From Geofilum rhodophaeum (GTDB lineage: Bacteria > Bacteroidota > Bacteroidia > Bacteroidales > Marinilabiliaceae), in assembly GCF_002210225.1 (NCBI RefSeq), contig NZ_MWUJ01000007.1, positions 62,001-126,000 of the forward strand: a stretch of 64,000 nucleotides of DNA. Direction: 5' to 3'. The notes beneath the pieces are model-generated. The model was not told the origin of the DNA, made no database searches, and was given only the letters and a program-made list of their open reading frames with translations. Both the position numbers and the translations under genes were made by a program. Shown in pieces: positions 25,801-36,317 of the stretch. Position 1 is the stretch's first letter, and each line of letters starts with the position of its first letter.

Positions 25801-27325
25801 CGGGTGCATCCAAAAGAACTGCGCCATTTGTCGGCTTGCTGATGCGGGTATGATCGAGCAGCTCACTCAACAGGTCACCATCCCAAAAAATCCGAAAATT
25901 AACCGAGGTGTGCAATCCAAGGTGATCCACATTGTCGCGACTGCTGGCCGAGTAAACGGGACTGCAACCCCAAACCTGAGCCCCGTGGGTCTCGTTGCTG
26001 ACGTTGGCGGCCATGCAACGGCCGCAATCACTGAACGAGCGATGGCGAATGAGGATGGAACCATCGGCTGCATCGTGCAAGACCGAACCGCCTTCTCCCG
26101 ATTCCAGACAACGAAAGACTTCTAATCCGGGACGATAAGGATCAAAATCGCTCACGTGCATGGCATCTCCATGTCCCAGCCGCGTGGAATACAAGCCTGT
26201 ACCATCGTCGTCGATGGTACAGGACCCAAAAATAATCTCATCGCGACCATCGCCATCCGCATCGGCCACACTCAGGTTGTGGTTGCCCTGACCGGCATAA
26301 GCCTCATTTCCGGGCGTATCGCTGTCAAACACCCAGCGCAGACTGAGCTCGCTTCCATCAAAATCATAAGCAGCCAAAACCGAACGGGTATAATAGCCAC
26401 GGGTCATTACCAGACTGGGCCGCTCGCCATCCAAATAGGCAACGGCAGCCAAAAAGCGATCTACGCGGTTACCGTATCCATCGCCCCAGGCATCCACATT
26501 ACCGCGTGGCGGATGATAGGTCACGGTGCTCAATTCGGCGCCGGTGCGCCCGTCGAACACGGTCAGGTATTCGGGTCCACTCAGTACATACCCCCCGGCA
26601 TTGCGGTAATCGGCCGAATGATTGGCAGTGGCAGCGGGTCCTTCAGAAAGGAAGTTGCCGAGTCCGTCTACCGTACCGGGAGCAGTTTTACAAGCAATTT
26701 CAGCGATCCCGTCGCCAGTCAAATCGTAGACCATAAACTGGGTGTAATGCGCGCCGGCGCGGATGTTCTTCCCCAGATCAATGCGCCACAACTTCTCCCC
26801 CTCCATGGTATAAGCATCCAGAATAACGTTTCCGGTGTAACCCGCATGCGAATTGTCCCTTCCCAGGGCCTCCCACTTCACCACCAAATCGAGCACATCG
26901 TCGTCGTTCAAATGCCCCGTACTCATATCGTTAACCGTGTACGAATAAGCTTCCCCATCCGGCGTAAGGCCACCCGGAGGCAGATCAAGGCTCAGCTCTT
27001 TGTATTGTTGTTGCCAAACGGCCACTTCTTCTGAAACGGCTTGTTCCTCGCCATTAATCACCGCAGCAACAGCGTAGCGACTGCCCAGGGTGCCGGCCGG
27101 GTCCACAAAATTAGAAACCTCCAAGGGAACATCGTTCATCTTTTGGCCATCACGGTACAAATTATAGGTCGCCGTGTGCCATTCCTCACCCGGGAGGGTC
27201 CAGCCGACAAACACACCGGACGCCACCTTTACGGCCACCAGGCCCCGGTCCAAGCTTTCCATAGGATGTTGGGCATAGACAGAAGCACCCCAAACAAAAA
27301 TCAACAGAAGCAGCAGTTTTTTCAT
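22853..27325 (-). CDS. Rhamnogalacturonan lyase (PL11-type) with beta-strand repeat region and T9SS domain
   Basis: About 1490 residues from the ATG at 27325, which begins a signal peptide (MKKLLLLLIFVWGASVYA). Residues about 20-595 are a PL11 lyase: RGLVAVKV, a calcium-rich propeller (DADGDGRDEIIFGS, LGHGDAMHVSDFDP) and ADLLGDWREELIYR. PL11 enzymes cleave the rhamnose-galacturonate backbone of pectin and are usually 600-750 residues. Here ~800 residues follow with repeats of the autotransporter-associated beta-strand type (KQGSGRFMLKG, TKQGSGKLSIQNV, VGSGTMQINA). The last ~80 residues are a T9SS sorting domain (VYPNPGKGLFQM ... LGSGVYVLHLYMDG). It is therefore exported and cell-surface attached or released. 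It lies 75 bases after the GH2 gene and is probably co-transcribed with it. Confidence 0.92.
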   Translation of the reverse strand: MKKLLLLLIFVWGASVYAQHPMESLDRGLVAVKVASGVFVGWTLPGEEWHTATYNLYRDGQKMNDVPLEVSNFVDPAGTLGSRYAVAAVINGEEQAVSEEVAVWQQQYKELSLDLPPGGLTPDGEAYSYTVNDMSTGHLNDDDVLDLVVKWEALGRDNSHAGYTGNVILDAYTMEGEKLWRIDLGKNIRAGAHYTQFMVYDLTGDGIAEIACKTAPGTVDGLGNFLSEGPAATANHSADYRNAGGYVLSGPEYLTVFDGRTGAELSTVTYHPPRGNVDAWGDGYGNRVDRFLAAVAYLDGERPSLVMTRGYYTRSVLAAYDFDGSELSLRWVFDSDTPGNEAYAGQGNHNLSVADADGDGRDEIIFGSCTIDDDGTGLYSTRLGHGDAMHVSDFDPYRPGLEVFRCLESGEGGSVLHDAADGSILIRHRSFSDCGRCMAANVSNETHGAQVWGCSPVYSASSRDNVDHLGLHTSVNFRIFWDGDLLSELLDHTRISKPTNGAVLLDAPGALSNNGSKGNPALQADLLGDWREELIYRTNDPSKIRIYTTVHPTEHRIYSLMHDRQYRLALAWQNVGYNQPPHTSFFLGELEGITTPPPPKLSNGRYVYNSGAEWDKTTPGWTLDGAAVSYEDGSHVYFTDSDSRDKSLLLNVVYAPSFVTVNTAGSFELNAEGGSLEGAMGMVKQGSGRFMLKGQHSFTGVTELWEGTLALEGHLAASPVWANFSTRLGVAGDLGAGLTLRRGAQLLVGGESLAGSTTVSGPFVVEEKAELVFDMNGLEVAERDLLTINGEVDWSDETVVRVNANLVEGLAAGTYVLIDFPEGISGTTGTLVLKGIEGLPAELSWLNDQLVLTVKEVRPVGQAFWRGNISDEWDLVKTENFWVEDAASYFVSGDAVVVDDAAELKTIQLMETLMPASVLFDNETDYVLTGNGKISGAATLTKQGSGKLSIQNVNDFSGKLMVEEGELEVFALPNAIDGYGSIGGVSSNAGLFEINGATLRFAQAGTAERAMTVGNEGAVLHTDASVSWNGRIIGGSVEKTGVHTLSLSAANTNQELVLKQGAVQLTTEQALPGQKVVFEGGVLRDFDSGGSYSSSSYPLVVEEGQVGTLYADGRCTYSNTLTGAGEFRISIPWVRSDFAGNWSDFSGTIRLMTDNSFRNYSTHGYAQAILDLGTTGVFDDMLTQTVRLGALTGSGRLWGAAAWELGHRNEDFSFGGTITSGNIIKVGSGTMQINADLLSVGTFSVNEGGVLINGSTSGPGSAQVVVRAGAHLSGNGRVSNQVVVQKEGVLYAGYYRPGAPVVGSSFRVANVHLNSGSRFRVQVDLAANRSDRMSTTGNFVANGVLEMINVSDLPYEPGMSFQLVRLASIDGEFEAVEPESPGEGLVWDLSTFTSDGTIRVAAATSIPSTEAVGSFKVYPNPGKGLFQMALPGGTGVGLVHVENLQGQLIRRIRISSGEKPELDLSSLGSGVYVLHLYMDGLRYSTKVVVQ
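23560..25260 (-). repeat. Beta-strand repeat region within the lyase gene
   Basis: Protein-level repeats with the pattern hydrophobic-K-x-G-S-G-x-hydrophobic, then a W/V-E-E/G-G-x-L turn, at about residues 688-716, 942-968 and 1227-1255. This is the passenger repeat pattern of autotransporters, here placed on a T9SS cargo. Confidence 0.6.
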
Positions 27326-27400
27326 AGTACAACTGATTTTATTAAGCAAATTTAACAAAGCTGCATGTAAATACAAGGCCAAACTAAACAAGCACAACAT

Positions 27401-30526
<3,126 letters not shown>

Positions 30527-30636
30527 TTAAATCTTTAGCCTTTTCAAAATAAGGCAACCCCGCGCCCCTTGTCTTGCGGAAAACAGGCAAAAGCTTGCAC
30601 TTATTCGACATTCTGTATTTCGGATTTTACGAGGTA

Positions 30637-30666
30637 TTGCCGCGCGCCAACAAAAAAGGTAATTTG
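30637..30666 (+). promoter_or_regulatory. Candidate promoter for the second GH2 gene
   Basis: TTG at 30637-30639, 20 bases, then TAATTTG at 30660-30666 (one T short of TAnnTTTG), 24 bases before the ATG at 30690. It sits in the 178-base divergent region between the two GH2 genes. Confidence 0.4.
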
Positions 30667-30689
30667 CCAAAAACCTTTAAAATTAGAGT

Positions 30690-33113
30690 ATGCGTAAATC
30701 ATTATTACTTTTGGCCTTTTTAGCAACGGCCTTGTTTCAGACACAGGCGAAGCCCGGTTTTGGTGAAGCCAGTTTGCTGAATAACGACTGGAAGTTTTAT
30801 AAGGGCGACCCCGCAGAAGCCGCCGCCCCGGACTTTGACGACAGCCGCTGGCGGGCGCTTCATTTGCCCCACGACTGGAGCGTAGAGGGACCTTACAGTC
30901 CCCACTGGGCCAGTGCCACGGGCTATCTGCCCGGCGGCATAGCTTGGTACCGCAAAACCCTGGATGTTCCTGCCGAATGGGAAGGAGAGAAAATCTACAT
31001 TTATTTTGAAGGAATTTACCGCAACGGCGAGGTCTTCATCAACGGCCAACGCCTGGGCATGCGACCCAACGGTTACATTTCGCACAGCTACGACCTGACG
31101 CCTCACCTGCGTTTTGGAGAGCGCAACACCCTGGCCGTACGGGTCGACCACAGTGAGCATGCCGATTCGCGTTGGTACACCGGGTCGGGCATATACCGGG
31201 ATGTATATCTGGTAAAGGCCGGGGAGGTGCACATCAACCAGTGGGGCGTATTTTTTTCGACCCCTGAGGTAAGCACACGCAGGGCCAGTGCCCAGGTGCA
31301 AACCACCGTAAGCAACCACAGCAAGGAGCGCGCCGTTTTGCAGGTAAAACAGGAGCTGCGTAACGCCACAGGCCAAACCGTAGCCAGCACCAGCTCACGC
31401 CTTAATGTAAACGGCAATGCCCAACAAGAACTGAAACAAAATATGCGTGTTAATCAGCCCAGACTGTGGTCGCTGGACGATCCCTATCTGTATACCCTGA
31501 TTACTACCGTCGAGCAAGACGACAAGGTCATCGACCGCAGTGAAACCCGCGTAGGCATTCGCTATGTAGATTTTGACCCCAACACGGGCTTTGCCCTGAA
31601 CGGAGTCAATATGAAGATGAAAGGTGTTTGTCTGCACCACGATGCCGGCAGTCTTGGTTCAGCCGTGCCCCGTGAGGTATGGAAGAGACGCCTGATAGAA
31701 CTTAAATCCCTGGGCACCAACGCCATCAGAACCAGCCACAATCCTCAGGCACCGGATTTGTACGAACTCTGCGATGAACTGGGCCTTCTGGTACTGAACG
31801 AAGCTTTTGACGAGTGGGAATTTCCGAAGAAGAAGTGGCTCGAAGGATGGAACCAGGGGAGCCCGGGCTTTCAGGGACACGCCGCCTTTCATGAAGAGTG
31901 GGCCGACCAGGACCTCAAAGATATGATACTGCGCGACCGCAACCATGTAAGTGTGGTCATGTGGAGTATCGGCAATGAGGTGGATTACCCCAACGACCCC
32001 TACTCCCACCCTGTTCTGGACCAGGCAGGTATTGGCCAACAGCACGTACGGGGTTTTCAAAAAGACCAGCCGCACGCCGACCGCCTGGGAGCCATTGCCG
32101 AGCGCCTGGCAGCCATTGTGCGCAAGTACGATCCTAGCCGTCCGGTGACTGCGGGACTGGCGGGACCGGTGATGTCGAACGAGACCGATTATCCGGGTGC
32201 GCTTGATGTCGTGGGCTACAACTACACCGAAAACCGCTACGAGCAGGACCACCAAAAATACCCGGAGCGCATTTTTTATGGCAGTGAAAACCGGCACGAT
32301 TTTGAGGCTTGGAAACACGTGCGCGACAAGGACTACATTTTTGGTCAGTTCCTATGGACGGGCATCGACTATTTGGGTGAGGCCCACCGCTGGCCTTCCA
32401 GAGGTTTTACTTCAGGTCTGCTCGATTTGGCCGGCTATAAAAAACCCAGGGCCTGGTTCCGTCAAAGTTTGTGGTCCGACCAGCCTATGGTTTACCTGGG
32501 CAGCTACCCGACACGCAGTGGACGCAACTACTTATCGACCGACGCCGATGCACTTTGGAATTACCGTGAGGGACAAAATGTACGCGTGGTGAGCTATACC
32601 AATTGCGAGGAAGTACAACTCCTGCTCAACGGCCAAAAAATAGGCGCACCCATTGCCCTGAACGACGAAACGGGCATCATTCACTGGGACATCCCCTACC
32701 AAAGTGGTAAACTTGAAGCGATTGGTTACATCAAAGGGGAAGAAGCGGCACGTTTCGAAATCGAAACCAGCGGTCGCCCCCATGCCATTGACGCACAAGT
32801 TTGGAACAGCCAGAACGTAGTGAGCAAAAACCGTGGTGTAGCTCAAATCGAAATTCAAATTCGCGATGAAGCCGGACGCCCCGTTCTTCTTTCTGACGAA
32901 GAACTGCTGTGCCGGGTCGACGGCCCCTTTAAGCTACTGGGCATGGAAGCCAGCAATCCACAGGACATGGGCGATTACACCAACAACCGCCTGCGGGTTT
33001 TCAAAGGCCGGATGATTGTTTACATCGAAGCCACCGGCGAAGCAGGTGAAGGTACGGTAGTACTGTCGCACCCCTGGCTGGAAAATGCCGCCGTTCAATT
33101 AAAAGCAGAATAG
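30690..33113 (+). CDS. Glycoside hydrolase family 2 enzyme (beta-galactosidase-like)
   Basis: 807 residues with a signal peptide (MRKSLLLLAFLATALFQTQA). Sugar-binding domain (LPHDWSVEGPY, GGIAWYRKTL), Ig-like domain, TIM barrel with RTSHNPQAPDLYELCDELG, acid/base Glu430 in SIGNEVD and nucleophile Glu533 in GSENRHDF. After the barrel come two beta domains of the DUF4982 and GH2 C-terminal kind (VVSYTNCEEVQLLLNG, GVAQIEIQIRDEAGRPV). This is the shorter GH2 type common in Bacteroidota gene clusters. It may cut galactose or another beta-sugar from pectin side chains. It is divergent from the LacZ-type gene and shares its 178-base upstream region, which would allow joint control. Confidence 0.93.
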   Translation: MRKSLLLLAFLATALFQTQAKPGFGEASLLNNDWKFYKGDPAEAAAPDFDDSRWRALHLPHDWSVEGPYSPHWASATGYLPGGIAWYRKTLDVPAEWEGEKIYIYFEGIYRNGEVFINGQRLGMRPNGYISHSYDLTPHLRFGERNTLAVRVDHSEHADSRWYTGSGIYRDVYLVKAGEVHINQWGVFFSTPEVSTRRASAQVQTTVSNHSKERAVLQVKQELRNATGQTVASTSSRLNVNGNAQQELKQNMRVNQPRLWSLDDPYLYTLITTVEQDDKVIDRSETRVGIRYVDFDPNTGFALNGVNMKMKGVCLHHDAGSLGSAVPREVWKRRLIELKSLGTNAIRTSHNPQAPDLYELCDELGLLVLNEAFDEWEFPKKKWLEGWNQGSPGFQGHAAFHEEWADQDLKDMILRDRNHVSVVMWSIGNEVDYPNDPYSHPVLDQAGIGQQHVRGFQKDQPHADRLGAIAERLAAIVRKYDPSRPVTAGLAGPVMSNETDYPGALDVVGYNYTENRYEQDHQKYPERIFYGSENRHDFEAWKHVRDKDYIFGQFLWTGIDYLGEAHRWPSRGFTSGLLDLAGYKKPRAWFRQSLWSDQPMVYLGSYPTRSGRNYLSTDADALWNYREGQNVRVVSYTNCEEVQLLLNGQKIGAPIALNDETGIIHWDIPYQSGKLEAIGYIKGEEAARFEIETSGRPHAIDAQVWNSQNVVSKNRGVAQIEIQIRDEAGRPVLLSDEELLCRVDGPFKLLGMEASNPQDMGDYTNNRLRVFKGRMIVYIEATGEAGEGTVVLSHPWLENAAVQLKAE

Positions 33114-33120
33114 AACTTTC

Positions 33121-33186
33121 TTGCTGCGGAAGTCCGCAGCAAAATCATGCAACAAAAAAGGCGATCCACAGCGGATCGCCTTTTTT
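33121..33186 (+). terminator. Tandem hairpins between convergent genes, second one a strong bidirectional terminator
   Basis: First hairpin: TTGCTGCGGA (33121-33130) with TCCGCAGCAA (33133-33142). Second: a perfect 14-bp stem (33154-33167 with 33173-33186) that begins with six A and ends with six T around ACAGC. It separates the GH2 gene from the convergent lipocalin-like gene. Confidence 0.85.
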
Positions 33187-33215
33187 ATTGAGACTTTTGC
33201 AGGGACCTGCTCCCT

Positions 33216-33662
33216 TTACTTCTTCTGTCGTACCCAGACCTCATCAATCCACACCGCACGGGTAAGATTTCCATTACCAATCGGAAACACATAGTAACCC
33301 TGAAGCGAAAACCGGTCGCCCTCCATCAGCACCTTATAAACATTGGCCGTAGAAGCATGCCAGTCGGGCCCCTCATCATGCACCGTAACCATCGACGAAT
33401 CGGTCAATATCCGGTAACGACCATGATTGTAAGCGCGGCGATGCGGTTCGCGCACCACCTCCGAGAAAAAAGTACCATCTTCCTTCAATACCATGGTTCG
33501 GTATTGGAGACTATCGGCAGGATCATCCTCCACCAGACGCCAGGTGCCCAACAGCTGCTGCTGTAAAGAAACTTGGGCAGGCGCCTCTGTCTCGGTTGTC
33601 GTCCCCATTTTACAGGCAGTCATGATCCCGGCCCAAAGAACCAGCAAAGCAATTTTTTTCAT
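33216..33662 (-). CDS. Lipocalin-like lipoprotein
   Basis: 148 residues. Lipobox IMTAC followed by KMGTTTETEAP. The mature part starts with QLLGTWRLVEDD and continues with alternating strands (GTFFSEVV, GRYRILTDSSMVTVHD, DRFSLQGYYVF), the pattern of the small lipocalin-like proteins of Bacteroidota. It probably forms a small barrel anchored in a membrane, ligand unknown. It is in the carbohydrate cluster but there is no direct evidence of a role in it. Confidence 0.72.
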   Translation of the reverse strand: MKKIALLVLWAGIMTACKMGTTTETEAPAQVSLQQQLLGTWRLVEDDPADSLQYRTMVLKEDGTFFSEVVREPHRRAYNHGRYRILTDSSMVTVHDEGPDWHASTANVYKVLMEGDRFSLQGYYVFPIGNGNLTRAVWIDEVWVRQKK

Positions 33663-33703
33663 TTTGAGTAGGTTAAATTAAACTTAAAGGTATAAAAAAA
33701 GTA

Positions 33704-36166
33704 CTAATACCACAGCAACTTAGTCGCAGCCAAAGGCCTACCCTCCTCTTCAAGAACCACCACATACCGACCAGCAGGTAAGGCTCCGGTATTGATCCGG
33801 GTCGCCGCTCCCCCGGAAACAGGCGCTTTATGAATCAAAGCGCCCGACAAACTGTATATCTTTATCAGTGCCGAGTCGGAACTACGCCCCTCATGCTCCA
33901 CCCACAGCTGCCCGCCTGCAAAGTCGCCACGCACCAGCAGCCGGGCACGGTCAACGGAGGGCGTGCTCACCTGCGTTGTGCCATCGCCATAGCGGGCATT
34001 GAGCGCCGCCAGCTCCTCCGCTGTAATCGCAATCACCGTACCATGACGCGGATAAAAATCCATCGACACCTCATGGTCGATCACCTCAAAACTGGCCAGG
34101 TCACTGCTTCTGGTAAACTGATAAACGCCACGCATATACACATCGTACATCAGCACAAAGGTATCGGTATTTGTCAAACGATACACACAGGAACCCTCCA
34201 CCGCATCGCTTGTCTGCTGCAAATAACGCTGCTCCACCACATAGCCTCCCGTCAACTTATCCGAGACCGCTTTCATAATGCCGTTGCCCGAGCCCTCTGT
34301 CTTAAAAAACAAATGGTACTGATCCTCAAAAAACACAATATCTCCATCAATACAGGCACGGCCCTCCGGATGAAACAACAGCTGCTGAGGTGCCCCCTCC
34401 AGTCCAGTAAAATCGGCATTGGCATAAGCATGGTAAATAATATCTACCCCACCGGGCTGTAACATCGAAAAGTACACCATAATCTTATCTTCCTTCTCAT
34501 CGTAATACGATTGCGGGGCCCAAACGCGACTCACATCGGCAAACTCCGGGAAAGTCTGGGGAATATTCACCACCGAATGTTCCCAGTCGATCAAATCGCG
34601 CGAGCGCAAAAACACCATAGCGTGATTGGACCAGCCATCGTTCGGCACATACAAATCGGTCAACACCATATAAAACCAACCATCAGGTCCCCGCAGAATA
34701 TGCGGATCACGCACCCCTCCACGTGAACTGATCGTATCCGCAGCAATAACCGGCCTATTGTTGTTAAGGGCAGTAAAATTATATCCGTCCTCACTCACCG
34801 CATAGCAAACCGCTTCCTGGCCCACACCGTTACCCAAAAAATATGCAAAGAGATAGGCATCAAAACCCTCGTCCTCAGCCACCCAAACCTCAAAATCGCG
34901 TTGCTCAAGGGCAGCACCCTTGCTCACCCGGGCAGTCAGCACCACCAGCTGCTTGCCGGCCCCCTCGGCCGCAAGCGATTGCAAAGAACCATCGTCGGCA
35001 ATAAAGCCCGGCTCGCTCGAAGTCCAGTTGATCACCGACCCTTCCACACCCCCTGTGGGCAACAACAAGTCGCTCCGCAAATTTTGCAGATTGCCGCTCA
35101 AGCTCAAGGCAGCCACATCTTGAATAACCGAAGCGGCATCATCGAGCCAGGGCAACACGCTTACAGCAAAAACCTTGTCCAAAGTCTGCCCCTCCTTACT
35201 CAAAGTAAGCGTGAAGTTCAGCTGAAACGGGTCGGCCCCTACAGCGGGACGCGTCACTTCCCCGGAATTGCTCAAGACCTCTGGATGGGAGGACGACCAG
35301 CTCAGACCAATTCCCTCTTCCAATTCGGAAGGAAGCTCCAGATTTTGTACCACTGCATCCACACCTTCCAACTCAAAACCAGCCGCAACCCGCTCCAGTT
35401 GCTCCTGAATCAAAGCAGCCTGCAAGTCCTCACAATACTGACCCAAAGCACCTACCTCCGCAGCATCCAGGGCCCCCTCATATATTCTAAAATCGCTGTA
35501 CAAAGCATTCTTTAAATAAGCATCACTCGCATACGAAGCACGGCCCAAAAAATTATACAAAGTAGCCCCCAGGTCGGCAGGCGTAAGGTTAACCGTGCCA
35601 CTGCCCACCACCGTGCCGTTCAAGTAAATTGTTCCCGTAGCTCCCTCTTGGGTATAAACCAAATGCTGCCAGGCCCCTTTAGGAAACAAAAAATTGGGAT
35701 TGACCCCCTCCTCGCCCTGCCAGTGGGTTTCACTTATGGCATAGCGACTGCCCCGGGCCGAAAAAAACATCACACCGTTGGCCGCATTGGCCACATCGGT
35801 AGAATGCCCAAAATTCCACACAAAATTCCCATGCACGCTCAAATCGGTATCCGACCCCACATACAAATAGGTCGACATGGTAAAATCCTCCAATTGGTTC
35901 ATCAAGCCCCCGGCAGCAGCGCCCAAATCGAGATAGCCATTGGAAGCACCAAGATTCAGAATCCTAAACGCACCCAGGCTTTGTACCTGCGCCCCATTTC
36001 TAAGGGTGGCACTGTAAGCACCCACCTCGGCATGCAACAAATCCCCCTCCAACAAAGATTCATCAAATGAATGGTGCAGGCGCAGTTGCGCTGCAGAAAG
36101 CGGACCCGCCAAAAACAGGGCCCACAACAAAAAGAAAACACCTACGTTATTTCTACACATAAACAT
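33704..36166 (-). CDS. GH43-family glycosidase with LamG, Ig-like and T9SS domains
   Basis: About 820 residues from the ATG at 36166 (36160 also possible); signal peptide NVGVFFLLWALFLAGPLSAA. Residues about 28-235 are a LamG/concanavalin-like domain (LHHSFDESLL ... FRIYEGALDAAEVGAL). Two Ig-like segments follow (LSWSSSHPEVLSNSGEVTRP, INWTSSEPGFIADDGSLQ). The five-bladed GH43 domain has the acidic triad in GGVRDPHIL, RACIDGDIVFF and DAVEGSCVY. The C-terminus (LIKIYSLSGALIHKA ... LPAGRYVVVLEEE) is a T9SS sorting domain. GH43 enzymes commonly remove arabinose, xylose or galactose; beside a rhamnogalacturonan lyase an arabinan or galactan side chain is the likely target. Confidence 0.92.
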   Translation of the reverse strand: MFMCRNNVGVFFLLWALFLAGPLSAAQLRLHHSFDESLLEGDLLHAEVGAYSATLRNGAQVQSLGAFRILNLGASNGYLDLGAAAGGLMNQLEDFTMSTYLYVGSDTDLSVHGNFVWNFGHSTDVANAANGVMFFSARGSRYAISETHWQGEEGVNPNFLFPKGAWQHLVYTQEGATGTIYLNGTVVGSGTVNLTPADLGATLYNFLGRASYASDAYLKNALYSDFRIYEGALDAAEVGALGQYCEDLQAALIQEQLERVAAGFELEGVDAVVQNLELPSELEEGIGLSWSSSHPEVLSNSGEVTRPAVGADPFQLNFTLTLSKEGQTLDKVFAVSVLPWLDDAASVIQDVAALSLSGNLQNLRSDLLLPTGGVEGSVINWTSSEPGFIADDGSLQSLAAEGAGKQLVVLTARVSKGAALEQRDFEVWVAEDEGFDAYLFAYFLGNGVGQEAVCYAVSEDGYNFTALNNNRPVIAADTISSRGGVRDPHILRGPDGWFYMVLTDLYVPNDGWSNHAMVFLRSRDLIDWEHSVVNIPQTFPEFADVSRVWAPQSYYDEKEDKIMVYFSMLQPGGVDIIYHAYANADFTGLEGAPQQLLFHPEGRACIDGDIVFFEDQYHLFFKTEGSGNGIMKAVSDKLTGGYVVEQRYLQQTSDAVEGSCVYRLTNTDTFVLMYDVYMRGVYQFTRSSDLASFEVIDHEVSMDFYPRHGTVIAITAEELAALNARYGDGTTQVSTPSVDRARLLVRGDFAGGQLWVEHEGRSSDSALIKIYSLSGALIHKAPVSGGAATRINTGALPAGRYVVVLEEEGRPLAATKLLWY

Positions 36167-36317
36167 CGTTTTACAATTTTTAAAAATAACCAATCCCCTA
36201 ACGCAGGCCAAGCCAGCTTAAGACCATGGCTGGTAGGCATTCGATAAAGTTTTGCACTTTTTCGACCCACTGCAGCACGGGCAGGCAAATTCCTTATCTT
36301 GCCTAAAAAAAGAACCA

